In this document: one piece after another, positions 43,946 through 52,675 of the stretch | How the letters are laid out: each line of letters begins with the position of its first letter | Numbering within the stretch: the stretch's first letter is position 1 | Source of the DNA: ZC4RG17 sp036259475 | GTDB taxonomy: Bacteria; Actinomycetota; Acidimicrobiia; Spongiisociales; ZC4RG35 | Length of the DNA stretch: 64,000 bases | Direction: 5' to 3' | Assembly: GCA_036259475.1 (NCBI GenBank) | Contig: DATABS010000071.1 | Span: 1-64,000, forward strand | Program-made: the position numbers and the translations under genes | The notes under the pieces: generated by a model | Database searches by the model: none | Seen by the model: only the letters and a program-made list of their open reading frames with translations | Told to the model about the DNA's origin: nothing

Positions 43946-46110
43946 TGCGGTTGCGGGATGCGCTTGACGGCGTACACGCCGTCCACCCCGCGGACATCGG
44001 CCAGCATCCGGGGGAGCTGGCTGGCATCGGACAGCTCGACCTCGTAGCGGAGGACGGCGACCCGGTCGCGGCCCGTGATGGTGGATGAGGCGGTGATGTT
44101 GCCGCCGGTGTCGGAGATCACGGCGGTCACGTCACGCAGGAGGAGCGTTCGGTCGAGGGCCTCCACCTGGATCCACACGGAGAAGCTCGTGAGTCGGTCG
44201 CCGGACCAGCTGACGTCGACCATTCGCTCGGCCTGTTCACGAAGGGCGTCGATGTTGGTGCAATCCGACCGGTGGACCGAGACCCCGCGACCTACGGTGA
44301 CGAAGCCTTCGATAGGGTCGCCGGGTATCGGCTCGCAGCAGCGGGCGAGCGACACCATCATGTCGTCGAGGCCCTCGACGATGACCGAGGACCCGTCTCG
44401 GTCGGTCCTACGCCGGGAAACGAAGGGCGGGCCTTGGTCGACCGGCTGGTCGGGCGTGTGGATGCGGCCGGCGCGCGACGCCACGGCTCCGGCCGAGATG
44501 GTGCCGTCGCCGACTTTGACGAACATGGTCTCCACGTCGCGATAGCCCAGCTCGGCGGCGACCTCCTCCAGCAGGTCGTATCTCTCTCCGGCGTTCATCC
44601 TGGGTATCTCCCGAGTGACCGCCGCCAGGGTTTCCTCCTTGCCGTCGGTCAGCGCCTGGTCGCGGCGCTCCTTCAGGAACCACTGCTTGATCTTCGACCG
44701 GGCTCGGGAGGTGCGGACGAACGTCAACCAGTCTCGCGAAGGCCCGCTGTCGCGCCGTGCGGTGATGATCTCGACGATGTCTCCCGAGCTGAGGCGCGTC
44801 GAGAGCGGCAGGAGCCGCCCGTTGATCCGGGCACCGACGCACCGGTGACCCACCTCGGTGTGGACCGCGTAGGCGAAGTCGACGGCGGTGGCACCCTGGG
44901 GCATGGTCTTGACGTCGCCGGCGGGTGTCAGGACGAACACCTCGTCCTGGTAGAGGTCCAGCTTGAGGTTGTTGAGGAACTCGGAGGGGTCTTCGGAGTC
45001 GAGGTCTCCCACGTCGATCCAGGGCTGGCGCGTGGCGTCTTCGCCCTCCTTGTAGCGCCAATGGGCGGCGATGCCGGACTCGGCCCGACGATGCATTTCC
45101 TCGGTGCGAAGCTGAACCTCGAGCGGTTTGCCGTCGGGACCGACGACGGTGGTGTGGAGGCTCTGATAGAGGTTCAGCTTCGGCATCGCCACGTAGTCCT
45201 TGAACCGGCCCGAGATGGGCACCCAGTGGCTGTGGATCAGACCGAGGGCGGCGTAGCAATCGCGGGTGCTGCCGACGATCACCCGGATACCGATGACGTC
45301 GTGGATCTCCTCGAACGGGCGGTCTTGTTCCACCATCTTGCGGTAGATCGAATAATGGTGTTTGGGGCGTCCGGTGACCTGGGCGGAAATGTCCGCCTCG
45401 GCCAACACCGCCTCCATCTCCGAGATCATCTTTTCGATGAAGACGCTTCTCTCCACTCCCCGGGCGTCGAGCTTGTCTTCGATCTCGGCGAAGGGACCGG
45501 GATGGAGGATGGCGAAACAGCGATCTTCGAGCTCGTGCTTGATCTCCTGGACACCGAGACGATGGGCGAGGGGGGCGTAGATGTCGAGTGTCTCGCGGGC
45601 CACTCGTCTCTGCTTCTCTTCGCGCAAGGCCGAGACGGTGCGGATGTTGTGGAGGCGGTCGACCAGCTTGATCAGCAGTACCCGGACGTCCTGTGCCATG
45701 GCCACGACCATCTTGCGGATAGTGGCGGCTTGAGCCTCCTCCACCGAGGAGTACTCGATGCGATCGAGCTTGGTGACACCGTCGATGAGGGCGGCTATCT
45801 CGGGGCCGAATTCGACGGCCAGCTCCTCCAGGGTGAGGTCGGTGTCCTCGACTGTGTCGTGGAGCAGCCCGGCGGCCAGGGTGGCGGAATCCAGACCGTA
45901 GTGGGCGAGGTGCCAGGTGATGGCCAGAGGATGGGTGATGTAGGGGTGACCGGTCTTGCGGACCTGACCCTCGTGGGCCCGTTCGGCCAGCGCGTAGGCC
46001 CGTCGCAGCAGGTCGACGTCGCCTCGAGGATGGTGGCTGGTGAACGCCTCGACCACGTCGTCGAACGTGGCCGGAGCCGGGTCGACGTCAGTCGTATACG
46101 AGGAGGGCAT
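43942..46110 (-). CDS. rel: Bifunctional (p)ppGpp synthetase/hydrolase
   Basis: A 722-residue RelA/SpoT-homologue. The N-terminal HD hydrolase is intact (HPYITHPLAITWHLA, LLHDTVED about 78-85, VDRLHNIR); the synthetase domain has GRPKHHYSIYRKM and the GRFKDYVAMPK loop. TGS (VFVLTPAGDVKTMPQGATAVDFAYAVHTEVGHRCVGA), a zinc-finger-like CCEPIPGD segment and a C-terminal ACT domain follow. Intact HD and RFKD motifs indicate both synthesis and hydrolysis. It overlaps apt by 23 bases. Confidence 0.97.
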   Translation of the reverse strand: MPSSYTTDVDPAPATFDDVVEAFTSHHPRGDVDLLRRAYALAERAHEGQVRKTGHPYITHPLAITWHLAHYGLDSATLAAGLLHDTVEDTDLTLEELAVEFGPEIAALIDGVTKLDRIEYSSVEEAQAATIRKMVVAMAQDVRVLLIKLVDRLHNIRTVSALREEKQRRVARETLDIYAPLAHRLGVQEIKHELEDRCFAILHPGPFAEIEDKLDARGVERSVFIEKMISEMEAVLAEADISAQVTGRPKHHYSIYRKMVEQDRPFEEIHDVIGIRVIVGSTRDCYAALGLIHSHWVPISGRFKDYVAMPKLNLYQSLHTTVVGPDGKPLEVQLRTEEMHRRAESGIAAHWRYKEGEDATRQPWIDVGDLDSEDPSEFLNNLKLDLYQDEVFVLTPAGDVKTMPQGATAVDFAYAVHTEVGHRCVGARINGRLLPLSTRLSSGDIVEIITARRDSGPSRDWLTFVRTSRARSKIKQWFLKERRDQALTDGKEETLAAVTREIPRMNAGERYDLLEEVAAELGYRDVETMFVKVGDGTISAGAVASRAGRIHTPDQPVDQGPPFVSRRRTDRDGSSVIVEGLDDMMVSLARCCEPIPGDPIEGFVTVGRGVSVHRSDCTNIDALREQAERMVDVSWSGDRLTSFSVWIQVEALDRTLLLRDVTAVISDTGGNITASSTITGRDRVAVLRYEVELSDASQLPRMLADVRGVDGVYAVKRIPQPQ

Positions 46111-46609
46111 GGTACGGAACCTCGGGCAGGGTCTCCTTGCCGTTGAGGAAGGCGAGCTCGATGAAGACGGAGAATCCGACGACCTTGGCGCCGATCGACT
46201 CCATCAGCCGCAAGGCGGCGGCGGCGGTGCCGCCGGTGGCGATCACGTCGTCGACCAACAGCACCCGGTCGTCGCCCCCGGCGGCGTCGACATGGACTTC
46301 GAGCTGATCGGTGCCGTACTCCAGCGTGTACTCCTCCATCTTCGTTTCGAACGGCAACTTCCCGGGTTTGCGGATGGGGATGAATCCGGCGCCGAGCTCG
46401 AGGGCGATGGGAGCGGCGAGAGTGAAACCGCGGGCTTCGATGCCCGCCACCTGGGTCACGCCGTCATCTCGGAAAGGGTCGGCCATGACGGAGACCAGCT
46501 CGGAGAAGGCCTCCCGGTCGGCGAGGATGGGGGTGATGTCCTTGAACATCACGCCTGGCTCGGGAAAGTCCGGGATGTTGCGGATCAGGCTGGCAAATGG
46601 TTCCACCAA
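46088..46609 (-). CDS. apt: Adenine phosphoribosyltransferase
   Basis: A 173-residue purine-salvage enzyme: FPEPGVMFKDITPIL at the N-terminus, GIEARGF near 57 and the PRPP loop VLLVDDVIATGGTAAAALRL (about 116-135). It forms AMP from adenine. It sits between rel and yajC; in many actinobacteria secD and secF come between yajC and apt, but here the gap is only 53 bases. Confidence 0.97.
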   Translation of the reverse strand: MVEPFASLIRNIPDFPEPGVMFKDITPILADREAFSELVSVMADPFRDDGVTQVAGIEARGFTLAAPIALELGAGFIPIRKPGKLPFETKMEEYTLEYGTDQLEVHVDAAGGDDRVLLVDDVIATGGTAAAALRLMESIGAKVVGFSVFIELAFLNGKETLPEVPYHALLVYD

Positions 46610-46662
46610 GCCAGTTTACGACGGATGGCGCTGGATCCGGGGGGTTCTCGGCTCCGCTCCGC

Positions 46663-46974
46663 CTACTCCGATATCCCCGTCTCGGTTTCCGGCTCTACCC
46701 GGCTGGCGACCGCCCGCCGACTCAGACGGATCTGTCCTTGCTCCAGCTCGAGGACCACGTCGTCTCCGTCGAGGCGCGTCACCCGGCCTTTGATGCCCCC
46801 GATGGTCTGGATCTCGTCGCCGACGGAGAGAGAGGAGGCCAGCTCTTGCTGCTTGCGAGCCCGATTGCGCTGCGGACGGATGATGAGGAAGTAGAAGACT
46901 GCCACCATCAGCAGTAGGAAGATCAAGGTGGAGGTACCACCGGTGGCTTCTTGGGCAAAGACGACAGGGAGCAC
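46663..46974 (-). CDS. yajC: Preprotein translocase accessory subunit YajC
   Basis: A 103-residue single-span membrane protein. Hydrophobic helix TSTLIFLLLMVAVFYFLIIRPQRNRARK, then a beta-rich cytoplasmic domain with SLSVGDEIQTIGGIKGRVTRLDGD, matching YajC. I choose the GTG at 46974 (VLPVVFAQ), preceded by GAGAGGA; the earlier TTG at 47001 lacks a site. YajC normally partners SecD-SecF, which are absent here. Confidence 0.93.
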   Translation of the reverse strand: MLPVVFAQEATGGTSTLIFLLLMVAVFYFLIIRPQRNRARKQQELASSLSVGDEIQTIGGIKGRVTRLDGDDVVLELEQGQIRLSRRAVASRVEPETETGISE

Positions 46975-47006
46975 GTTTTCCTCTCGAGGGCTTGGAAACA
47001 ACGAGA

Positions 47007-48137
47007 TTAGGAGGACGGCCCCGCCTCACCAACCCTCTCCTCCCGCCGGTCGACCACTGCCGCCTGGTAGTCCTCGAACTGCCCTTCCTCGATCGCCCTG
47101 CGAGCCCCGGCCAGCAGTCGGAACGTGTACGTGAGGTTGTGGAGGGTCACGAGCCGCAGAACCGACAACTCACCAGTGATGAGCAGGTGACGCAGGTAAG
47201 CCCGGCTGTAGGTGTGACACGTGAGACAGGGGCACTCTTCGTCGAGCGGACGGGGATCGGTGGTGAACTCGGCGCGCCGGAGGTTGAAATCGCCCGTTGG
47301 GGTCAAGACACGTCCATGTCGGGCCAGACGCGTGGGCCACACGCAGTCGAACAGGTCGGCGCCTCGGCCGATGGCATCAAGCACGCCCGTAGCGTCGCCC
47401 AGCCCCATGGCATAGCGGACCTTGCCGTCAGGGAGGTGGTTCATCACCGCCTCGAGGGCGAGGTTGCGCTCCTCCGCGGACTCGCCCACCGAGAGGCCTC
47501 CGATGCCGAAACCGGCGAATCCCAGTTCGGCGGTGCTCTGGGCGGAGATCGCCCGCAGGTCAGGATCGACTCCTCCCTGGACGATGCCGAAGAGGGCCTG
47601 ATCGACCCGAGTGTGGGCCGTCAGCGCTCGCTCCTCCCACCTCAATGTGCGTTCCATGGCCTCGGCGACCACCTGTCTCTCCGCGGGGAGACCCACGAGC
47701 ACATCCAGACACATGGCGATGTCGGGTCCGAGCAACTCCTGAATCCGGATCGCCTCCTCGGGACTGAGTCGGACCGTCGCTCCGTCGTAGGTGGAACGGA
47801 ACTCGGCGCCCTCCTCGGTCACCCGGGGGTCGAGGGAGAAGATCTGGTAGCCCCCCGAGTCGGTGAGGATCGGCCTGTCCCAGCCCATGAAGCCATGGAG
47901 GCCGCCCAGGTCGGCTATCACTTCGGCTCCGGGACGCAGCATCAGGTGATACGTGTTGGCCAGCACGATCTCGGCTCCGACCTCCGCCAGATCCCGGACG
48001 TCGAGGGCCCGAACGGTCGCCCTGGTACCGACGGGCATGAACGCCGGGGTGGCAACCGTGCCGTGCGTGAGACTCAGCCGGCCGGCCCGAGCCGAACCGT
48101 CGGCATGCTCGAGGTTCCACTCGACGGCGTGGGTCAT
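47007..48137 (-). CDS. tgt: tRNA-guanine transglycosylase
   Basis: A 376-residue TIM-barrel enzyme that replaces guanine-34 in tRNAs for Asp, Asn, His and Tyr with preQ1. Nucleophile region LTDSGGYQIFSL (Asp about 91), IGGLSVGE, and the zinc site CPCLTCHTYSRAYLRHLL (three cysteines, one histidine) are intact. The ATG at 48137 overlaps the queA stop as ATGA; a longer frame upstream lies inside queA and is not coding. Confidence 0.97.
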   Translation of the reverse strand: MTHAVEWNLEHADGSARAGRLSLTHGTVATPAFMPVGTRATVRALDVRDLAEVGAEIVLANTYHLMLRPGAEVIADLGGLHGFMGWDRPILTDSGGYQIFSLDPRVTEEGAEFRSTYDGATVRLSPEEAIRIQELLGPDIAMCLDVLVGLPAERQVVAEAMERTLRWEERALTAHTRVDQALFGIVQGGVDPDLRAISAQSTAELGFAGFGIGGLSVGESAEERNLALEAVMNHLPDGKVRYAMGLGDATGVLDAIGRGADLFDCVWPTRLARHGRVLTPTGDFNLRRAEFTTDPRPLDEECPCLTCHTYSRAYLRHLLITGELSVLRLVTLHNLTYTFRLLAGARRAIEEGQFEDYQAAVVDRREERVGEAGPSS

Positions 48138-49198
48138 CTGGCCTGCCCATGGCGGTCGGCGAGCATGGCGTCCCCGAAACTCAAGAACCGGTAGCGCCGG
48201 TCCAGCGCCGTCGTGTAGGCGTGTCGCCAACCGTCGCCCATGAAGGCGGCCACCATGCAGATAAGTGTTGATCCGGGGAGGTGGAAGTTCGTGACCAGGC
48301 GGTCGACCACCTGGAACTCGAACCCCGGGGTGATGAAGAGGTCGGTGCTGCCTTCGCCCGGCTGAAAGGCTCCGCCGGTCCAGACCGATTCCAGAGCCCG
48401 CACCGTGGTCGTGCCGATTGCCACGATCGCCCCGCCGTTCGCCTTGGTGCGGTCGATCGCATCGACTGTGGCGTCGGGCACCACGTAACTCTCGCGATGC
48501 ATGACATGATCCTCCACCCGGTCGGTGGTGATCGGTCGAAATGTCCCCAGACCAACCCGGAGCTCGATCCACGCGATTGCGACGCCGCGTTCCCGCAGTC
48601 CGGCGAACACCCGGTCGGTGAAGTGGAGGCCCGCAGTGGGCGCCGCCGCCGAGCCGGGCGAGCGAGCGTAAATCGTTTGATATCGCTCGGGCCGTTCGAG
48701 CTTCTCCGTGATGTAAGGCGGAAGGGGCATCTCGCCCGCTTCCTCGATGGCCGCCTCGATATCGCCGACCGAGCCGAATCGAAGAGCGACGATCCCTTCC
48801 TGCGGATCCGACGTCACCTCGATCTCCAGCCCCTGGACGTCGATGCGGGAACCGGTCTCGAGCTTGCGGGCGGGCCGGGCGAGTGCCTTCCAGGTCTCAT
48901 CCGGTCGCCGCTCGAGCAGAAGAAGCTCTACCGCCCCTCCGCCTGGTCGTCTTCTCCCCCGCAACCTGGCCGCCCTCACCCGGGTGTCATTCAAGACGAC
49001 CAGATCTCCGGGCTCGAGCAGCGACGGCAACTCATGAAACCGGTGGTCGCTGAGGTCCGAAGTCACCAACAGGCGGGCCGCATCCCGCGGCTCCACGGGA
49101 TGCTGGGCGATCGCCTCATCGGGCAGGTCGTAGGTGAAGTCGGAGGTGCGCACGGGTGCCGTGACGGTACTGACGTCGCCCCAGCAAGTCCCAAGCAT
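48134..49198 (-). CDS. queA: S-adenosylmethionine:tRNA ribosyltransferase-isomerase
   Basis: A 354-residue enzyme adding the cyclopentene-diol precursor from S-adenosylmethionine to preQ1-tRNA. FTYDLPDEAIAQHPVEPRDAARLL, LVVLNDTRVRAARL, PTAGLHFT and VTNFHLPGSTLICMVAAFMGD are family signatures. The start is uncertain: ATG at 49198 and GTG at 49153 (VRTSDFTYDLP) both lack a clear ribosome-binding site. It is paired with tgt and follows ruvB, giving the ruvCAB-queA-tgt-yajC order also known in other bacteria. Confidence 0.96.
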   Translation of the reverse strand: MLGTCWGDVSTVTAPVRTSDFTYDLPDEAIAQHPVEPRDAARLLVTSDLSDHRFHELPSLLEPGDLVVLNDTRVRAARLRGRRRPGGGAVELLLLERRPDETWKALARPARKLETGSRIDVQGLEIEVTSDPQEGIVALRFGSVGDIEAAIEEAGEMPLPPYITEKLERPERYQTIYARSPGSAAAPTAGLHFTDRVFAGLRERGVAIAWIELRVGLGTFRPITTDRVEDHVMHRESYVVPDATVDAIDRTKANGGAIVAIGTTTVRALESVWTGGAFQPGEGSTDLFITPGFEFQVVDRLVTNFHLPGSTLICMVAAFMGDGWRHAYTTALDRRYRFLSFGDAMLADRHGQAR

Positions 49199-49216
49199 GC
49201 GTCGGTGGGGCGGCCC

Positions 49217-50224
49217 TCAAAGGAGTGTGGACTGTCCGGGCTTCTCGACCCCCAGGTGGCGGTAGGCGAAGTCGGTGGCGATGCGACCGCGGGGCGTTCT
49301 CTGGATCAGACCCATCTGGAGGAGAAAGGGCTCGTAGGCGTCCTCCACGGTCTCCGGCTCCTCTCCCACGGCGATGGACAGGGTTCCCAGTCCCACCGGT
49401 CCCCCATCGAACTTCAGGACTATCGCCTCGAGAATCGCCCGGTCGACCTTGTCGAGACCGAGCTGGTCGACTTCGAACACCGCCAGCGCCTGGTCGGCGA
49501 CTTCGGCATCGACGTGACCGTCGGCCCGGGCGACGGCGTAGTCACGCACCCGGGCCAGCAGCCGGTTGGCGATGCGGGGCGTCGATCGGCTACGGCAGGC
49601 GATCTCAGAAGCGGCCCCCGCTTCGACGTCCACGCCCAAGATCGACGCCGAGCGAAGGACGATGGTCGCCAGCTCGGGATCGGTGTAGTAGTCGAGCTTC
49701 TCTTCGATGCCGAAACGGTCACGGAGCGGCGCCGTGACCGTGCCTTTGCGCGTCGTGGCCCCCATCAGCGTGAATCGGGGAAGATCGAGCCGGATCGACT
49801 GGGCGGTGGGCCCCTTGCCGAGGACGATGTCGATGACGAAGTCCTCCATCGCCGAGTACAGGACCTCCTCGACGGTCCGGGGAAGGCGGTGGATCTCGTC
49901 GATGAAAAAGACGTCTCCCGCCTCGAGATTAGAGAGGATGGCGGCCAGGTCGCCGGGACGTTCCAGCGCCGGACCGGAGGTGATCCGCAGATCGGTGCCC
50001 ATCTCCGCCGCCACGATGCCGGCCAGGGTCGTCTTTCCCAGACCGGGCGGCCCGGACAGGAGGATGTGGTCGAGAGACCGTTCCTCCGTGCGCGCCGCGT
50101 CGATGGAGATCCACAGACGTTCCTTGACCTTCTCCTGTCCGACGAAGTCGTCGAGACGCCGGGGCCGGAGACTCAGCTCTAGCTCGTCGTCGAGAGTGGG
50201 GCTGAGCAGGCTGTCCTCACGCAC
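49217..50224 (-). CDS. ruvB: Holliday junction branch-migration ATPase RuvB
   Basis: A 335-residue AAA+ motor: N-terminal LRPRRLDDFVGQEKVKERL, Walker A GPPGLGKTT (about 58-66), Walker B DVFFIDEIHRL, sensor GATTRKGTVTAPLRDRFG and a winged-helix C-terminus QMGLIQRTPRGR. Start is GTG at 50224, overlapping the ruvA end by eight bases. Confidence 0.98.
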   Translation of the reverse strand: MREDSLLSPTLDDELELSLRPRRLDDFVGQEKVKERLWISIDAARTEERSLDHILLSGPPGLGKTTLAGIVAAEMGTDLRITSGPALERPGDLAAILSNLEAGDVFFIDEIHRLPRTVEEVLYSAMEDFVIDIVLGKGPTAQSIRLDLPRFTLMGATTRKGTVTAPLRDRFGIEEKLDYYTDPELATIVLRSASILGVDVEAGAASEIACRSRSTPRIANRLLARVRDYAVARADGHVDAEVADQALAVFEVDQLGLDKVDRAILEAIVLKFDGGPVGLGTLSIAVGEEPETVEDAYEPFLLQMGLIQRTPRGRIATDFAYRHLGVEKPGQSTLL

Positions 50225-50795
50225 GGCGAGCCTGTCCCAGCGCCTTCAGGGCGCTCTTGATCTGTGCCTCCACGGGTAGGTCGCCATCGAGGTCGGCCAC
50301 CACGTCGTTTATCTCGTCGGGGCGGTAGCCGAGTTGCTCGAGTGCCTGTCGCACCTGAGCCGGACCGGTCCCCGTGACGACCTCCGCCTCGCGTTCGGCG
50401 AGTTTGGGGCGAAGCTCCAAGATGATCTTCTGGGCGGACCGCTTCCCCACGCCAGGAGCGGTGCTCAGCGCGCCTACGTCTTCGGTCAGGATCGCCCGGC
50501 GCAGCTGATCGGCGCGCAGGGTCGCCATCAGAGCCATCGCCACCCGCGGGCCAACCCCGCTGGCCGAGATCACGATGCGAAACAGGTCACGGTCGGAGGA
50601 TTGGGTGAACCCGAAGAGACTCATGTCGTCCTCCCGCACCTGCAGGTGGGTGTGGACCACGACCTCGTCGCCGATCGGCGGCAGATCGGCTACCGCCTCG
50701 GGAGTCATGGCGACCTCGTAGCCCACTCCGGAGACGTCGACGACGACGCCGCCCGGACCCACTTGGGAGAGGGTTCCTCGCAGGCGGCCGATCAT
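50217..50795 (-). CDS. ruvA: Holliday junction DNA-binding subunit RuvA
   Basis: A 192-residue protein with the OB-fold N-terminus (MIGRLRGTLSQVGPGGVVVDVSGVGYEV), two helix-hairpin-helix motifs (ISASGVGPRVAMALMA and LSTAPGVGKRSAQKIILELRPK) and the RuvB-binding C-terminal domain. The start at 50795 overlaps the ruvC stop by four bases. It loads RuvB onto four-way junctions. Confidence 0.97.
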   Translation of the reverse strand: MIGRLRGTLSQVGPGGVVVDVSGVGYEVAMTPEAVADLPPIGDEVVVHTHLQVREDDMSLFGFTQSSDRDLFRIVISASGVGPRVAMALMATLRADQLRRAILTEDVGALSTAPGVGKRSAQKIILELRPKLAEREAEVVTGTGPAQVRQALEQLGYRPDEINDVVADLDGDLPVEAQIKSALKALGQARRA

Positions 50796-51298
50796 CGCCG
50801 AACTCCCCCGACGCGCCGGGTTTCGGCTGCCAGCGGAGCCGAGCGCAGGTGGCAAAGTGCCACGGCCAGGGCATCGGCTGCATCGGCGGGGCGGGGGGCC
50901 GAAGTCAGACGCAGGAGGCGGGCGACCATCTCCGCCACAGCCCCCTTGTCCGCCGCCCCGTCACCCGTGACGGCCGCTTTCACGGCCGTCGGGGCATACT
51001 CGGTCACCTCCAACCCCGCTTCGGCGGCAGCCAGGATCGCCACACCGGACGCCCGACCCACCGAGATCGCCGTGTTGAGATTGCGGTTGGTGAATACCGA
51101 CTCCAGGCAAACCACGTCGGGTCGATGCTCACCTATCAGTCCGACGAGCTCACGATGGAGTCGGGCCAGGCGTTGTCCAATCGTGAGGTCCCTCGCAGTC
51201 CGAATGACCCCGGCGGCGATCGCCCGGGGTGGGTTGCCCGAGTGGACGAGCCCATAGCCGGTGACGGTGAGGCCCGGATCGATTCCCAGTACGAACAT
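50792..51298 (-). CDS. ruvC: Holliday junction resolvase RuvC
   Basis: A 168-residue RNase H-fold endonuclease. The catalytic acids are all visible: Asp7 (GIDPG), Glu66 (CLESVF), Asp139 and Asp142 (ADAADALAVALCH). Start MFVLGIDPGL at 51298 fits the family; a longer in-frame start at 51343 would add a non-conserved extension. First gene of ruvC-ruvA-ruvB. Confidence 0.96.
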   Translation of the reverse strand: MFVLGIDPGLTVTGYGLVHSGNPPRAIAAGVIRTARDLTIGQRLARLHRELVGLIGEHRPDVVCLESVFTNRNLNTAISVGRASGVAILAAAEAGLEVTEYAPTAVKAAVTGDGAADKGAVAEMVARLLRLTSAPRPADAADALAVALCHLRSAPLAAETRRVGGVRR

Positions 51299-51339
51299 GT
51301 GTTCTGAGCCTAGTGGTTGGCACCGACGCCCTCCGGTAA

Positions 51340-52089
51340 TCAAGCTTCGGCCAGAACCTTTTCCATCACCGTGTCGTCTATGTCGTAGTTGGAGAAGACC
51401 GCCTGGACGTCATCCAGGTCGTCGAGGGCATCGATGAGTCGCAGGAGCTTCTTGGCGTCCGATTCCCCCACCGGCACCGTCGCCGAAGGAATCTGCGTGA
51501 CGTCGGCATTCTCGACGGTGAGACCCGCCTCGCTGATCGCCGAGCGAACCTCGCCCAGTTCGGATGGGGCGGTTATCACCTCGTACATCCCGTCGCCGGA
51601 GTCCCGGATGTCCTCGGCGCCGGCTTCCAGGGCGGTGAGCATGATTTCGTCCTCGTCGCCTACCACCAGGATGCTTCCCTTCTGGCTGAAGAGGTACCCG
51701 ACCGAGCCCGGTTCTCCGAGATTGCCTCCGTTTCGGGTGAAGGTCGAGCGGACGTCCGAGGCCGCCCGGTTGCGGTTGTCCGTGAGGATCTGCACATACA
51801 GCGCCACTCCGCCCGGTCCATAACCCTCGTACCAGATCTCCTCGTATACCGCCCCCTCCACCTCACCGGTCCCCCGCTTGATCGCCCGCTCGATGTTGTC
51901 ATTGGGCATCGAGGCGGCTTTCGCCTTGTCCACTGCGGTGGCGAGTGTCGGATTGAAGCCCGGATCGCCTCCTCCCTGCCGGGCAGCGACCTCGATACCC
52001 TTGGCCAGCTTGGCGAAGAGCTTGCCTCGCGCGGCGTCCTGGCGTCCCTTGCGGTGCTTGATGTTCGCCCATTTGGAATGTCCGGCCAT
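51340..52089 (-). CDS. YebC/PmpR family transcriptional regulator or translation factor
   Basis: A 249-residue protein of the TACO1/YebC family: MAGHSKWANIKHRKGRQDAARGKLFAKLAK, SMPNDNIERAIKRGTG, YEGYGPGGVALYV and LDDLDDVQAVFSNYDI are diagnostic. Members have been described as DNA-binding regulators and, in TACO1, as translation activators. The conserved position between pdxT and ruvC supports the call. Confidence 0.95.
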   Translation of the reverse strand: MAGHSKWANIKHRKGRQDAARGKLFAKLAKGIEVAARQGGGDPGFNPTLATAVDKAKAASMPNDNIERAIKRGTGEVEGAVYEEIWYEGYGPGGVALYVQILTDNRNRAASDVRSTFTRNGGNLGEPGSVGYLFSQKGSILVVGDEDEIMLTALEAGAEDIRDSGDGMYEVITAPSELGEVRSAISEAGLTVENADVTQIPSATVPVGESDAKKLLRLIDALDDLDDVQAVFSNYDIDDTVMEKVLAEA

Positions 52090-52096
52090 GGCTCTC

Positions 52097-52672
52097 CTAG
52101 GAGTTGGACTCGACGAGGTCGAGGAAGATGCGATGGATACGGTCGTCGGCCGTCAGTTCGGGGTGGAACGACGTCGCCAGGATTCGATCCTGGCGGACCA
52201 TCACCGGATGGTCTCCCACCCGGGCGAGCACCTCCACGGCCGCGCCGGTCTTTTCGACCCAGGGGGCGCGGATGAACACGGCGTGAAACGGCTCTTCCAG
52301 ACCCTCCACGTCGAGGTCGGCTTCGAAGGAGTCGTTCTGGCGTCCGAACGCGTTGCGCTGCACGACGATGTCGAGGGCGCCGAGCAGCGGCTGGGTTCCC
52401 TCAGTGACGGAGCCGGCGAGGAATATGAGACCGGCGCAGGTGCCGAAAACCGCCATGCCGTCGTCGATCCGCCGGCGCAGGGGCTCGAGCAGTCCAAACC
52501 TCTCGGCCAGCTTGCCGATCGTCGTCGACTCGCCACCGGGGATGATGACTCCATCGATGTCGGTCAACGCCTCCGGCGTCTTGAGAGCGCTTGCCTCTGC
52601 TCCCAGCGCCTCGGTAGCCCGCAGATGCTCCCGGACGTCACCCTGCAGGGCGAGCACACCCACGCGGGGCAC
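52097..52672 (-). CDS. pdxT: Pyridoxal 5'-phosphate synthase glutaminase subunit
   Basis: A 191-residue class I glutaminase: VGVLALQGDVREH, PGGESTT, the nucleophile FGTCAGLIFLA (Cys about 79) and SFHPELT (His/Glu about 169-171). It delivers ammonia to PdxS. Start is GTG at 52672, three bases after the pdxS stop. Confidence 0.97.
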   Translation of the reverse strand: MPRVGVLALQGDVREHLRATEALGAEASALKTPEALTDIDGVIIPGGESTTIGKLAERFGLLEPLRRRIDDGMAVFGTCAGLIFLAGSVTEGTQPLLGALDIVVQRNAFGRQNDSFEADLDVEGLEEPFHAVFIRAPWVEKTGAAVEVLARVGDHPVMVRQDRILATSFHPELTADDRIHRIFLDLVESNS

Positions 52673-52675
52673 GGA

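Noticed and set aside
44272..46146. Plus-strand reading frame of 624 codons
   Set aside because: Fully antisense to rel, which has all expected domains; product is a Gly/Val/Asp-rich shadow.
48281..50182. Plus-strand reading frame of 633 codons
   Set aside because: Antisense to queA and ruvB; no recognisable motif and no start signal.
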